The translations under genes were made by a program, and so were the position numbers. From the NCBI GenBank assembly GCA_900095875.1, contig LT608311.1:1736001-1800000 (forward strand): 64,000 bases of DNA, written 5' to 3'. Below, piece after piece: positions 36,677-45,935 of the stretch (positions are counted from its first letter, which is position 1; each line of letters opens with the position of its first letter). The notes under the pieces are model-generated. The model was not told the DNA's origin. It made no database searches and was given only the letters and a program-made list of their open reading frames with translations. The stretch comes from Caecibacter massiliensis (GTDB taxonomy: Bacteria; Bacillota; Negativicutes; Veillonellales; Megasphaeraceae).

Positions 36677-38080
36677 TCATTCCACATCAAAGATTTTACC
36701 GGGATTGAGGATGTTGTTTGGATCGAGCGCTTTTTTTACGGCCCGCATCATGGCCAGTTCGTCGGGATTGGTGAATTCTTCCATCAATGCCTTGCGTTTG
36801 CTGCCAATTCCGTGTTCACCAGACAGACGGCCACCCAGCTGATAAATGAAACGATACAGCTCCTGCTGATTTTCCGAAACTTTTTCTTCCCACTGTTCGT
36901 ATGTGAGGTCCTCGTTTTTCAAAATGTTCAAATGAATATTGCCATCTCCGGCATGACTGGCGATGCGTGTGATGAGGCCATATTTCCGGGCCAGTTCCAG
37001 AATCCGGGCCAGAAGCCGCGGCTCCTGATCGACAGGGACGACGACGTCTTCCTTACATACGATAAGGCTTTCGGCACGTACCGCTTCGGCAAAGGCCTTG
37101 CGGGCCTGCCAGATCCGGGCCGGGTCGGCGACCAGTACGGAAGAAGCACCACTGGCCGTGCACAGTTCGTCGAGGACGATGGCTTTATCATCGAGGTCGT
37201 CTTCACTCGTGCCTTCTACTTCCACAATCAGATAATTGCCCGTATCGCTGCCTTGGAGCGTTTCGTTCAGATAGCGTTCTACGGATTTGATGGTGATGTT
37301 GTCCATAAACTCAACGCACGTCGGCGTTATGCCGGCTTTTATGATTTTATTGACGACGCCGATGGACGCTGCTGTGTCGTCGAACACGGCGAGAAGGTCC
37401 AGCTTGTACCGGGGTTTGGGGAGTAATTTCAACGTGGCTTTGGTGATGATGCCCAGTGTTCCTTCTGATCCGATGACCAGCTGATCCAGACAATATCCCG
37501 TCGATTGCTTCTGCAGGCGGGCACCGAGCTGTACAATCCGTCCCGTAGGATTTACGATTTCAATGGAATAGACCTGATGCCGCGTTGTCCCGTATTTTAC
37601 GGCCCGGTTGCCACCGGCATTGGTCGCGATGTTTCCGCCGATGAAACAGGAATCGCCGCTGCAGGGGTCGCCGGCATAGAATAATCCTTTTTCTTCAGCG
37701 GCTTTTTGCAAATCTGACGTGCGCACACCCGGTTCAACGACTGCGTACAGGCTGTCTGTATTGATTTCCAGGATATGGTTCATTTTTTCCAGTGACAATA
37801 CGATGCCTCCATAGATGGGAACAGCTCCGCAGGCCAGCCCTGTTCCGGCACCGCGGGGAACGACAGGGAAATGATACTCGTTGGCCAGCTGTACGATGGC
37901 CGCGGCCTGTTGGGATGATTCGGCAAATACGACGGCTTCCGGCATATGGTGGTATGCCGGATCGGTTACTTCGTCATGGCTGTATGGTTGCATGGCGTCA
38001 GTCTCTGTAAGGACATTTTTGCTGCCGGCAATTTCTTTCAGCCTGGTCAGTATTTCATCGTTTATCGGTGTATATGGCAT
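36677..38080 (-). CDS. FAD-binding oxidase, GlcD/D-lactate dehydrogenase type
   Basis: 467 residues. The N-terminal PCMH FAD-binding domain has P-R-G-A-G-T-G-L near 76-83, G-G-N-I-A-T-N-A-G-G and G-S-E-G-T-L-G-I-I-T. The C-terminal FAD-oxidase domain ends with the S-G-E-H-G-I-G-S-K-R motif and a L-D-P-N-N-I-L-N-P-G-K signature. It oxidises a 2-hydroxy acid, most likely D-lactate or glycolate, passing electrons to a flavoprotein such as Etf or to quinone. In lactate-using Negativicutes such an enzyme feeds lactate catabolism. No Etf or lactate permease is adjacent. AAGGAGG precedes the start. No terminator is evident after it. Confidence 0.9.
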   Translation of the reverse strand: MPYTPINDEILTRLKEIAGSKNVLTETDAMQPYSHDEVTDPAYHHMPEAVVFAESSQQAAAIVQLANEYHFPVVPRGAGTGLACGAVPIYGGIVLSLEKMNHILEINTDSLYAVVEPGVRTSDLQKAAEEKGLFYAGDPCSGDSCFIGGNIATNAGGNRAVKYGTTRHQVYSIEIVNPTGRIVQLGARLQKQSTGYCLDQLVIGSEGTLGIITKATLKLLPKPRYKLDLLAVFDDTAASIGVVNKIIKAGITPTCVEFMDNITIKSVERYLNETLQGSDTGNYLIVEVEGTSEDDLDDKAIVLDELCTASGASSVLVADPARIWQARKAFAEAVRAESLIVCKEDVVVPVDQEPRLLARILELARKYGLITRIASHAGDGNIHLNILKNEDLTYEQWEEKVSENQQELYRFIYQLGGRLSGEHGIGSKRKALMEEFTNPDELAMMRAVKKALDPNNILNPGKIFDVE

Positions 38081-38111
38081 AACGTAGCCTCCTTTTCGAA
38101 TACATATGTCT

Positions 38112-38140
38112 ATTATAGGAGAGATTCTCCTATTTTAAAA
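38112..38140 (-). promoter_or_regulatory. Promoter with an embedded inverted repeat, FAD-oxidase gene
   Basis: On the minus strand, a -10 TATAAT at 38117-38112 and a poor -35 (TTTTAA) 17 bases upstream. Between them, ATAGGAGA-GAT-TCTCCTAT (38115-38133) is a perfect 8-bp inverted repeat, the position of a repressor site. Confidence 0.5.
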
Positions 38141-38215
38141 GGGGATAATCTCTAAGAAATGGGCCCTTTTCGTCAGCCACATTACGGCATTTCCCTTTAA
38201 ATATCGGGAAAAGGC

Positions 38216-38244
38216 TTTATCTTGTAGTCATTTCAAGGTATACT
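38216..38244 (+). promoter_or_regulatory. Promoter of the ftsB-like gene
   Basis: TTTATC at 38216-38221, a 17-base spacer and TATACT at 38239-38244, 40 bases before the ATG. Confidence 0.5.
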
Positions 38245-38283
38245 ATAAGTTAAGATTTTTTTAATCTGAAAAGGAGCTGAGAC

Positions 38284-38616
38284 ATGACGGTGAAACGTAC
38301 AGGACGACCGCGCCTATCCGGGCAGGGCAGGAGACGGAACGTCCGCCGCAGGAAAAAGGCGGGCTGGTCTGCTTATAAGCGGATTGTCGTGGCTATTTTG
38401 ATTTTTGGCGGCCTGTTTCTCGGTTCCAAGATATATGAGTTATGGCAGATTCATCAGGATATGACGATAACGGTCAACCAGGAACGGGAATTGACTGAAG
38501 AAAACCAGAAACTGCATGAAGAAAAAGACCGGCTGTCTTCACCGGAAGAAATCATGCGGCAGGCGCGGGAACAGTTCGGACTGGCAAAGCCGGGTGAAAT
38601 CCCGTACCGTCGCTGA
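38284..38616 (+). CDS. Septum formation initiator, FtsB/DivIC family
   Basis: 110 residues: a very basic cytoplasmic N-terminus (about 1-35), one membrane helix (about 36-52), then a coiled coil (about 60-90, E-L-T-E-E-N-Q-K-L-H-E-E-K-D-R-L) and the A-R-E-Q-F-G-L-A-K-P-G-E motif characteristic of FtsB/DivIC. It links the divisome outside the membrane with FtsL and FtsQ/DivIB. As in Bacillus, an S1-domain gene follows. AAAGGAG precedes the ATG. Confidence 0.88.
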   Translation: MTVKRTGRPRLSGQGRRRNVRRRKKAGWSAYKRIVVAILIFGGLFLGSKIYELWQIHQDMTITVNQERELTEENQKLHEEKDRLSSPEEIMRQAREQFGLAKPGEIPYRR

Positions 38617-38651
38617 TGGGGCGGAAAGGCAGTAGAAAGCATAATTTACGA

Positions 38652-38680
38652 TTGAATTTTTTAATGTTTATTAGTATAAT
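38652..38680 (+). promoter_or_regulatory. Promoter of the S1-domain gene
   Basis: TTGAAT at 38652-38657, a 17-base spacer and TATAAT at 38675-38680. Confidence 0.75.
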
Positions 38681-38737
38681 GTGTGTAAACGCTATTTGCG
38701 ACGCGTGTCTATAGTTAAAGGAGGATGTCTTAGCAGC

Positions 38738-39175
38738 ATGACAATCGAAGTAGGCAGTGTATTGGAAGGAACTGTTACAGGAATAACCAAGTTCGGTGCA
38801 TTTGTCGAACTGCCGGATAAAAAAATTGGTCTCGTCCATATTTCTGAAGTAGCAAATGAATATGTAAAAGATGTTCATGATTTCCTGAAAGTTCAGGATA
38901 AGGTACATGTCAAGGTATTATCTATTGATGAAAAAGGGAAGATCGGCCTGTCTATCAAGCGGACACAGCCGGCTCCGGAAAAGAAAGAGTTTCATTCCAA
39001 GCGGGAATTTCACCACCACAATGGCGGGTTTGACATGAACCGCCGCGCTCCCCAGTCTCTGTCCTTTGAAGATCGGCTGAGCAGATTTTTGAAAGAAAGC
39101 GATGAACGGTTGATGGATCTGAAACGCAATACTGAATCGAAACGCGGCGGCCGCGGTGCCCGGCATGCTGATTAA
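38738..39175 (+). CDS. S1 RNA-binding domain protein (YabR-like)
   Basis: 145 residues. One S1 OB-fold (about 1-75) with G-S-V-L-E-G-T-V-T-G-I-T-K-F-G-A-F-V and V-H-I-S-E-V, then a His/Arg/Lys-rich, probably disordered C-terminal part that suggests RNA binding. Same neighbourhood as Bacillus yabR. The ATG at 38738 is 13 bases after AAAGGAGG, a longer spacing than usual. Function in RNA metabolism or translation is likely but unspecified. Confidence 0.87.
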   Translation: MTIEVGSVLEGTVTGITKFGAFVELPDKKIGLVHISEVANEYVKDVHDFLKVQDKVHVKVLSIDEKGKIGLSIKRTQPAPEKKEFHSKREFHHHNGGFDMNRRAPQSLSFEDRLSRFLKESDERLMDLKRNTESKRGGRGARHAD

Positions 39176-39202
39176 TTCCGTATCCAGGAAGGTATGGAGG
39201 GA

Positions 39203-39233
39203 AAAGAGTATTCCGACAGGGAATGCTCTTTTT
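39203..39233 (+). terminator. Terminator between the S1-domain and Ppx/GppA genes
   Basis: 12-bp stem AAAGAGTATTCC/GGAATGCTCTTT (39203-39214 with 39220-39231, one T-G pair) and T-run. The next gene starts only 32 bases later, so read-through or an unseen promoter must serve it. Confidence 0.75.
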
Positions 39234-39264
39234 GTTTCTTCCTGTTATGCGAAAAGGAGCAGTT

Positions 39265-40173
39265 ATGGAACATGATGTATATGCCGTTATCGATATCGGA
39301 TCAAATTCTCTCCGCTTCATGCGGGGAAAAAGAGACCGGGACGGACAATGGCATTTTTCAAAAAAAGAATTAGTGACGACCCGTCTGGGAAAAGACGTAT
39401 CCAGGACCGGCCGTTTGTCCAGCGAAGGAGTAGAGGCCTCGCTGGAAGCTATGCGGCAGTGGAACGATGCGTACCCGGATCTGTGCGTTTGCGCCGTAGC
39501 GACGAGTGCCGTGCGGGAAGCTTCGGACGGACAGGCATTCCTGGCGGAAGTACGGGCCCGCTTTGGCTGGCACTGCCGCATTCTCAGCGGGCTGGAAGAA
39601 GCCTCGTTCAGCTATCGCGGAGCGGCAGGCAGTGCGCTGCCCGGAATGGTCGTGGCAGTCCTCGATATAGGGGGCGGCAGCAGTGAAATGGCACTGGGAA
39701 AAGAGGGAAGGAGCCTCTGGTCGCATAGTTACCCCATGGGGGCCGTGCGGTTTTGTCAGGACGTATCCGGTCCGGCGGCATGTGACGCGCTGGAACGGCG
39801 CTGCCGCAATCAGTGGCTGCCCATACCGGCTGTTCCTGACCGGCTGCTGGGCGTGGGCGGCACGCTTACGTCACTGGCAGCTATGGAACTGGGACTGGAT
39901 CCCTATGATGCGGACCGGGTAGAAGGCACTGTCATTACCCGGGATTGTCTGTCAGGCTGGATTGACACACTGAAACGTATGACGCCGGAGGAACGGCGTC
40001 ATATAAAAGGACTGCAGCCACGGCGCAGCGATATCATCCTGCCCGGTCTGCTTATAGCCCGTTCGTGCCTTTGCCATTATGATATTACGGAAATCCAGAT
40101 CAGTGAAAAAGATCTCATGGAAGGTATTTTTTACAGCCAGGCGTTCCAGGATGCGGCCTGGCGGAACCGATGA
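39265..40173 (+). CDS. Ppx/GppA family phosphatase
   Basis: 302 residues of the ASKHA-fold exopolyphosphatase/pppGpp phosphohydrolase family: I-D-I-G-S-N-S-L-R near residue 8, the A-T-S-A-V-R-E-A loop, E-E-A (catalytic glutamate), and the second phosphate loop D-I-G-G-G-S-S-E. It lacks the C-terminal HD-like domain of long Ppx forms, as in the short clostridial type. ATG 39265 follows AAAAGGAG. The stop overlaps tilS (ATGA). Whether it prefers polyphosphate or pppGpp is unknown. Confidence 0.88.
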   Translation: MEHDVYAVIDIGSNSLRFMRGKRDRDGQWHFSKKELVTTRLGKDVSRTGRLSSEGVEASLEAMRQWNDAYPDLCVCAVATSAVREASDGQAFLAEVRARFGWHCRILSGLEEASFSYRGAAGSALPGMVVAVLDIGGGSSEMALGKEGRSLWSHSYPMGAVRFCQDVSGPAACDALERRCRNQWLPIPAVPDRLLGVGGTLTSLAAMELGLDPYDADRVEGTVITRDCLSGWIDTLKRMTPEERRHIKGLQPRRSDIILPGLLIARSCLCHYDITEIQISEKDLMEGIFYSQAFQDAAWRNR

Positions 40174-41189
40174 AGTCCACGGCCGGACGCCTCCGGGATA
40201 AAGTAGAGTCATTCTGCCGGCATGAACAGCTGTTCCTGCCGGGTGATCACCTGCTCATTGCCTGTTCCGGCGGGCCGGACTCGCTGACCCTGCTTGATGT
40301 GCTGGCATCTCTGCGCCGTGCGTGGAATCTGACGCTGACCGTGTGTTATGTGCATCACGGCATCCGCCGGGCGGCTGATGATGAGGTTCCGGTAGTTCGG
40401 AAGGCGGCAGAAGAACGGGGCTGTGGTTTCATGTGGGAATTTGTCGATGTGCCCCACGTTGCGGCGGTGACGCATCAGAGTCTGGAGACGGCCGGAAGGA
40501 CGGAACGCTACCGCATTCTACGGCAATGTGCAGCACGATGCCAAGCTTCGGCAATTGCTGTAGCACATCAGCAGAACGATCAGGCTGAAACGGTGTTGCA
40601 GCACCTGTTGCGCGGCAGCGGCCTTCAGGGCCTGGGCGGAATCCGACCTAAAAATGGCGACATCATCCGGCCCCTTCTGGCCTTGACACGGCGGGATATA
40701 GAAGATTATATTAAAGATCGGGGACTGGTTCCCTGCGAAGACGAAACCAATCAGAGCCGGGAATACGGGCGGAACCGCATCCGCCTGGAACTGATACCAC
40801 AACTGGAGAAATATAATCCGGCAGTCATAGCCGATTTGAACAGGCTGGCCGTGCTGGCCGGTGCCGACGAGGAATTTCTTTCCCGCCAGACGGAGCAACG
40901 GGCTGCTTCCCTGGTGCAGGAAGACCAGAAGGGCGCCAGTATCGAAAAGAAGGCCCTGCTGTTACAGCCACTGGCTATGCAGCGACGCCTTATCCGGTAT
41001 TTGTTTTCCCGTGTGCTCCAAAGTTTTCATGATGTGCCATTCCACTATACGGAAACCGTCCGCCAGCTGGCTGCAAAAGGTGCCGGTCATTGCTTTGAAG
41101 GGCTGGGCCTCTGTGTATATACGACAAAAGAACAATTGTGTTTTACCCGTGCTGCCCGGGGGGCATTTAAAAAGCGGCAGCATCATTGA
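40170..41189 (+). CDS. tilS: tRNA(Ile)-lysidine synthase
   Basis: Modifies cytidine 34 of the CAU-anticodon isoleucine tRNA to lysidine so that it reads AUA. 339 residues, clearly shorter than the 430-470 of E. coli and Bacillus. The N-terminal PP-loop A-C-S-G-G-P-D-S and the A-H-Q-Q-N-D-Q-A-E-T motif are intact, and a middle domain with E-T-N-Q-S-R-E-Y-G-R-N is present, but the C-terminal tRNA-binding domain appears reduced, as in the short Aquifex enzyme. Start overlaps the Ppx/GppA stop. Order tilS-hpt-ftsH is the Firmicute arrangement. Confidence 0.92.
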   Translation: MKSTAGRLRDKVESFCRHEQLFLPGDHLLIACSGGPDSLTLLDVLASLRRAWNLTLTVCYVHHGIRRAADDEVPVVRKAAEERGCGFMWEFVDVPHVAAVTHQSLETAGRTERYRILRQCAARCQASAIAVAHQQNDQAETVLQHLLRGSGLQGLGGIRPKNGDIIRPLLALTRRDIEDYIKDRGLVPCEDETNQSREYGRNRIRLELIPQLEKYNPAVIADLNRLAVLAGADEEFLSRQTEQRAASLVQEDQKGASIEKKALLLQPLAMQRRLIRYLFSRVLQSFHDVPFHYTETVRQLAAKGAGHCFEGLGLCVYTTKEQLCFTRAARGAFKKRQHH

Positions 41190-41210
41190 TTCATATTCAG
41201 GAGGAAAATC

Positions 41211-41750
41211 ATGCATAGTGACGTAAAGCAAGTTTTATTTACAGAAGAACAGATCAAGGCCCGCGTACGCGAATTAGGCGCGCAGATAACGAATGACTAT
41301 AAGGGGAAAAATATATTGCTTTGTGGCATTTTAAAGGGGGCCGTCACATTCTTTACCGATCTGGCCCGCTGTATCGATGGTCCTGTTGAATTTGATTTCA
41401 TGGTCTGCTCCAGTTATGGCGCTTCGACGACTTCTTCGGGCTTTGTCAAGATCCGTAAAGACCTGGACAGTGATGTCAGGGGCCGGGATATCCTCATCGT
41501 CGAAGATATCATAGATACGGGGGTTACGCTCAGCAAATTGAAACCCCTTCTCCTGGAACGGGGGGCCGCTTCCGTAAAGATTGCGACGCTGCTCAGCAAG
41601 CCGTCGCGCCGGAAAGTGGATATCCCTGTCGATTATAATGGATTTGAAATCCCCGACGCTTTTGTCGTAGGATATGGACTGGACTATAACAGCCGCTATC
41701 GGAATCTGCCGTATATTGGCATATTGAAAGAAGAAGTGTACAGTCATTAA
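41211..41750 (+). CDS. hpt: Hypoxanthine phosphoribosyltransferase
   Basis: Purine salvage enzyme making IMP or GMP from hypoxanthine or guanine and PRPP. 179 residues with the PRPP loop [11 protein letters not shown] near 99-109, the L-C-G-I-L-K-G-A substrate loop, and the flexible loop S-S-Y-G. AGGAGGAAA precedes the ATG. It complements the purine permease encoded at 2655-4049. Confidence 0.95.
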   Translation: MHSDVKQVLFTEEQIKARVRELGAQITNDYKGKNILLCGILKGAVTFFTDLARCIDGPVEFDFMVCSSYGASTTSSGFVKIRKDLDSDVRGRDILIVEDIIDTGVTLSKLKPLLLERGAASVKIATLLSKPSRRKVDIPVDYNGFEIPDAFVVGYGLDYNSRYRNLPYIGILKEEVYSH

Positions 41751-41759
41751 AAAATGTTG

Positions 41760-41788
41760 TTGCTTTCCTTAAAGTGTGATAATATAAG
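41760..41788 (+). promoter_or_regulatory. Promoter of ftsH
   Basis: TTGCTT at 41760-41765, a 17-base spacer and TATAAG at 41783-41788, about 80 bases before the chosen start. Confidence 0.5.
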
Positions 41789-41869
41789 AATATATTTGGT
41801 TACTTCTCTCTCCTTGCGGCAGGGATGAACCTGTATATTCATAAAAACGTGCGCGAAAGGAGCAGTATT

Positions 41870-43852
41870 TTGAGTAAATTTGTGCGGAATGTAAGCCTTT
41901 ACTTACTTATTATTATCGTTGCCGTCTCCATCATAGATGCTTTTACGACTAATAAGTCAGACAAGTCCGAAATCACGTATACGAATTTCATGAATCAGGT
42001 CCAGCAGAAGAAAGTAGATGCTGTACAGATTACGGATGATCATGCCATCGTCGGTCAGTTGAAAGATGGTACGTCCTTCACTTCCTATGCACCGACTGAT
42101 TCGGCCTTGCTGCCGGCACTTCGGGATGCCGATGTCAATATCATTGCCAAGCCGCCTGAACAGCCTTCCTGGTGGATGAGCATGCTCAGCAACGTGCTGC
42201 CTATCCTGATCCTGATCGGCGTGTGGTTCTTCATCATGCAGCAGACACAGGGCGGTGGCGGCCGGGTCATGAATTTCGGTAAAAGTCATGCCAAAATGCA
42301 TGGAGAAGGAAAAATCAAGGTTTCCTTCAAAGACGTTGCCGGTGAAGATGAAGCTAAGGAAGAGCTGTCAGAAATCGTCGAGTTCCTGCGGAACCCGAGC
42401 AAATATAACAATATCGGCGCTAAGATTCCGAAAGGGGTTCTTCTTTTCGGACCTCCCGGGACGGGTAAGACGCTGCTTGCCCGTGCTGTTGCCGGGGAAG
42501 CAGGCGTGCCGTTTTTCAGCATCAGCGGTTCGGACTTTGTAGAAATGTTCGTCGGCGTCGGTGCGTCCCGTGTACGTGACCTGTTTTCCCAGGCCAAGAA
42601 AAATGCCCCCTGCATCGTCTTCATCGATGAAATCGATGCCGTAGGCCGTCAGCGTGGTGCTGGCCTCGGCGGTGGACATGATGAACGGGAACAGACACTG
42701 AATCAGCTGCTGGTCGAAATGGACGGGTTTGGCGCCAATGAAGGAATTATTACCATCGCCGCGACGAACCGTCCGGATATCCTTGACCCGGCATTACTCC
42801 GTCCTGGCCGGTTTGACCGTCAAATTACCGTAGATCGTCCGGATCTGCGGGGACGGATTGCCATCCTGAAAGTACATGCCAAGGGGAAACCGTTGGGTAA
42901 GGACGTCGATCTGGAAACGATTGCCAAGAAAACACCGGGATTTACCGGGGCCGACCTGGGCAACCTGCTCAATGAAGCGGCTCTCCTGGCCGCACGTCAG
43001 GATAAGAAAGTCATCAATATGCCGGAACTGGAAGAAGCCAGTGAAAAAGTATGCTTCGGTCCGGAACGGCGCAGTCATGTCATCAGCGAAAAGGAAAAAC
43101 GCCTTACGGCTGTACATGAATCAGGCCATGCGCTCATTGCCTATCTGCTGCCTGATGCTGATCCGGTCCATAAGGTCACGATTATTCCCCGCGGCCGTGC
43201 GGGCGGATATACGATGATGCTTCCGGAAGAAGACCGGTCTTACGAAACGAAGTCATACTATCTGGCTCAAATCCGCGTCGCCCTGGGTGGCCGGGCTGCA
43301 GAACAGATTGTATTCAACGAAATCAGCAGCGGTGCATCGGGTGATCTTCAGAGCGTTACCCGTATTGTCCGCCAGATGATTACCCGCCTGGGCATGAGCA
43401 GCAAGCTGGGGCCTATGGTATTCGGGGAACAGCAGGAACAGGTGTTCCTGGGTAAGAACCTTGGCCACGAACGCAATTACGGTGAACGCGTAGCCGAACT
43501 GATCGATAAGGAAATGCATGATATAGTTTCCGAAGCCTATGCAGATACACTCCGCATCCTGCGGGAACATCTCGATGCCCTGAAGAGCATGGCAAATGCG
43601 CTGATGGAAGTAGAAACAATCAACAGTGTGCAGGTAAAAAACCTCGTCGAATACGGTACACTGGATGCACCTGAACCGGAAACGGCTGATACAGATGCGG
43701 CCCAGAGTGCAGGCACAGAAAAACAGGAAGCAGGTCAGACTGCACCGGAACCTCTGGCTGATTCCAAGCCAGACGATAATAAAACGGAAACGCCGTCTGG
43801 TTCTGTAGAAGTCAGCCCCTGGGGAAATACACTGAATAAAAAAGATGAATAA
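41870..43852 (+). CDS. ftsH: ATP-dependent zinc metalloprotease FtsH
   Basis: Membrane-anchored AAA+ protease that degrades misfolded membrane proteins and regulators. 660 residues: two N-terminal membrane helices around an extracytoplasmic domain, Walker A G-P-P-G-T-G-K-T near 194, Walker B V-F-I-D-E-I-D, the second region of homology A-T-N-R-P-D, and the zinc site H-E-S-G-H near 415. The last ~60 residues are acidic and low in complexity. I choose TTG 41870 because GAAAGGAGC sits 8 bases upstream and the sequence then begins like other FtsH proteins; ATG 41825 in the same frame is an alternative. Confidence 0.95.
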   Translation: MSKFVRNVSLYLLIIIVAVSIIDAFTTNKSDKSEITYTNFMNQVQQKKVDAVQITDDHAIVGQLKDGTSFTSYAPTDSALLPALRDADVNIIAKPPEQPSWWMSMLSNVLPILILIGVWFFIMQQTQGGGGRVMNFGKSHAKMHGEGKIKVSFKDVAGEDEAKEELSEIVEFLRNPSKYNNIGAKIPKGVLLFGPPGTGKTLLARAVAGEAGVPFFSISGSDFVEMFVGVGASRVRDLFSQAKKNAPCIVFIDEIDAVGRQRGAGLGGGHDEREQTLNQLLVEMDGFGANEGIITIAATNRPDILDPALLRPGRFDRQITVDRPDLRGRIAILKVHAKGKPLGKDVDLETIAKKTPGFTGADLGNLLNEAALLAARQDKKVINMPELEEASEKVCFGPERRSHVISEKEKRLTAVHESGHALIAYLLPDADPVHKVTIIPRGRAGGYTMMLPEEDRSYETKSYYLAQIRVALGGRAAEQIVFNEISSGASGDLQSVTRIVRQMITRLGMSSKLGPMVFGEQQEQVFLGKNLGHERNYGERVAELIDKEMHDIVSEAYADTLRILREHLDALKSMANALMEVETINSVQVKNLVEYGTLDAPEPETADTDAAQSAGTEKQEAGQTAPEPLADSKPDDNKTETPSGSVEVSPWGNTLNKKDE

Positions 43853-43854
43853 AT

Positions 43855-43890
43855 AAAATAAAGCTGCAGCTATAGTTGCAGCTTTATTTT
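43855..43890 (+). terminator. Terminator after ftsH
   Basis: 14-bp perfect stem (43855-43868 with 43877-43890) whose 3' arm is T-rich. Confidence 0.75.
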
Positions 43891-43960
43891 ATAGAAATTG
43901 CTAGAGCGATTTGTTTATTAACATATCTTAAAGTTTTATCGATTACGTAATTTTATGGTA

Positions 43961-43988
43961 TTGACAGTAAAAACTATTATGCTACAAT
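43961..43988 (+). promoter_or_regulatory. Promoter of birA
   Basis: TTGACA at 43961-43966, a 16-base spacer and TACAAT at 43983-43988. No BirA operator matching the usual GTTAAC half-sites is visible around it. Confidence 0.8.
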
Positions 43989-44052
43989 TGCAGTAGGAAA
44001 TAAAACTGGGTTGCATCCCCGCTGTATCGGACAGGGGAAAGGAGGAACGAAT

Positions 44053-45024
44053 TTGAGACAGGATATCTTGGATTATTTACTGGAACATAAAGGCGAATTT
44101 GTATCAGGACAAAAAATATCAGATATGTTCGGCATATCCCGCACCGCTGTCTGGAAGCATATCCGCGTCCTGAAACAGCGCGGATATGTCATAGAATCAT
44201 TTACAAAAAAAGGGTATTGCCTGAAGGAAGCACCGGAACTCCTGCATCCTGATGCCGTTACACAAGGACTGCCGACTAAAGTCATTGGCCAGAATCTGGT
44301 TTATTACGAAAAAACAGATTCGACCAATTCATTGGCCAAAAAACTGGCCAATGAAGGGGCGGAAGAAGGTACGGTTGTCGTGGCAGAAGAACAGAGCGGC
44401 GGCCGGGGACGGCTGAATCGTTCCTTTTTATCGCCTTTTGCCCAGGGACTATGGTTTTCGCTTATCCTACGCCCTCCTTTCCTGCCTATGGAAGTATCGA
44501 AGATGACTCTTCTCGCTGCCGTGGCGATCACTCATGCTCTGCGCCAGCAGGGACTGGAATGCGGAATTAAATGGCCCAACGATATTCTGGTGCATGATAA
44601 AAAGATTGTCGGTATTCTGACGGAACTCAACGCTTCTATGGAAAAAATCAATTATTTGATCATGGGCATCGGCATCAATACGGGCATTACGAAAAAAATG
44701 CTGCCCCGGGATCTGAAAAAGACAGCAACCAGTTTTGCCATGGAAAATATACCGGTAAACAGGACAAAGCTGCTGCGGGATGTTTTCTGTGACTTGGAAC
44801 GTTACTATTTTGAAGCGGAAAAAGAAGGATTTTCTCCCATATTAGAAGAATGGAAGAAATTATCCTGCATGCTTGGTAAAGAAGTAGAAGTCGTCATGCC
44901 GGACCGCACGTTTTCCGGTGTGGCTTTTGACCTGGATGACAGTGGAAATCTGCTGGTCCGGACTGATAGCGGAGTAGAACGGGTCCTGGCCGGCGATGTC
45001 CGCGTCCGCCCGATTCAGGCGTAA
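44053..45024 (+). CDS. birA: Biotin-protein ligase with repressor domain
   Basis: 323 residues. An N-terminal winged helix (about 5-60, S-G-Q-K-I-S-D-M-F-G-I-S-R-T-A-V-W-K) makes it a Class II BirA able to bind DNA. The ligase domain has S-T-N-S, G-R-G-R-L-N-R-S-F for biotinyl-AMP and K-W-P-N-D-I-L, then a C-terminal SH3-like domain. It attaches biotin to acyl-CoA carboxylase or decarboxylase carriers and may repress biotin genes. The start is TTG 44053, 8 bases after AAAGGAGG; an in-frame ATG at 44011 lacks a site. Confidence 0.93.
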   Translation: MRQDILDYLLEHKGEFVSGQKISDMFGISRTAVWKHIRVLKQRGYVIESFTKKGYCLKEAPELLHPDAVTQGLPTKVIGQNLVYYEKTDSTNSLAKKLANEGAEEGTVVVAEEQSGGRGRLNRSFLSPFAQGLWFSLILRPPFLPMEVSKMTLLAAVAITHALRQQGLECGIKWPNDILVHDKKIVGILTELNASMEKINYLIMGIGINTGITKKMLPRDLKKTATSFAMENIPVNRTKLLRDVFCDLERYYFEAEKEGFSPILEEWKKLSCMLGKEVEVVMPDRTFSGVAFDLDDSGNLLVRTDSGVERVLAGDVRVRPIQA

Positions 45025-45170
45025 AGGCAATTTTTCATAATTTTTATGGTACGTGCTCTGTCTTTTTATGGTAAACTCTGTTATCATATAGGAAGTGTGA
45101 TACAGTGACAGAGACGGTTATTTCATCTGCCGTCTGTTGTATCGAATCGAATACAGAGGTGGATCAAACC

Positions 45171-45935
45171 ATGCTATTAGTTATTGATGTAGGCAATACC
45201 AATATTGTGCTCGGGATCTTTGATGATAAGACACTTCTCGATCATTGGCGTATTTCGACAGATCGTCTGCGCACGACCGATGAATACGGCGTGCTCGTGC
45301 GCAATCTTTTCTATTTAAATCATGTGAATTCGGAAGAAATCGACGCTATCATTATTTCTTCCGTCGTGCCTTCTGTCATGCCGACTTTGGAACGGATGTG
45401 CCAGCGTTATTTTGGCATTGCGCCGCTTATCATCGGCCCGGGCATCCGGACTGGCATGGATATAAAATATGACAATCCCCGTGAGGTGGGAGCCGACCGC
45501 ATCGTCAACGCTGTTGCAGCGTATGAATTATATGGTGGTCCGGTAATCATCATTGATTTTGGTACGGCTACTACGTTCTGTGCCGTCGATAAGAAAGGAG
45601 ATTATCTGGGCGGGTCCATCTGTCCGGGTATCGGCATTTCGACAGATGCACTCGTACAGCGCACGGCTCTGCTGCCCCGTATCGAAGTGCGGCGCACAGA
45701 GCGGGTTATCTGCCGCAATACCGTAGAAAGTATGCAGGCAGGCGTGTATTATGGCTTTGTGGGCCAGGTGGATGGCATCGTATCACGGATGCGCCGTGAA
45801 CTGGGGAGCAATGCCCGTGTCGTCGCAACGGGAGGACTGGCCGTCATTATTGCCCCGGCGACGAAATCCATTGATCTTGTCGAACCCATGCTTACCTTGG
45901 AAGGATTGAGAATTATCTATGAACGCAACCGCTAA
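45171..45935 (+). CDS. coaX: Type III pantothenate kinase
   Basis: First enzyme of coenzyme A synthesis, 254 residues, ASKHA fold. It shows D-V-G-N-T-N near residue 6, G-A-D-R-I-V-N near 104, and I-D-F-G-T-A-T-T near 125. ATG 45171 follows GAGGTGGATC; an upstream in-frame GTG lies in a leader hairpin at 45099-45143. It overlaps the dus gene by 17 bases. The position after ftsH matches Bacillus. Confidence 0.95.
   Translation: MLLVIDVGNTNIVLGIFDDKTLLDHWRISTDRLRTTDEYGVLVRNLFYLNHVNSEEIDAIIISSVVPSVMPTLERMCQRYFGIAPLIIGPGIRTGMDIKYDNPREVGADRIVNAVAAYELYGGPVIIIDFGTATTFCAVDKKGDYLGGSICPGIGISTDALVQRTALLPRIEVRRTERVICRNTVESMQAGVYYGFVGQVDGIVSRMRRELGSNARVVATGGLAVIIAPATKSIDLVEPMLTLEGLRIIYERNR

Noticed and set aside
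43891-44052. BirA operator (GTTAAC-type inverted repeat) in its own promoter region.
   Set aside because: TTGTTTATTAACA near 43910 lacks the second half-site at the usual 14-16 base spacing.
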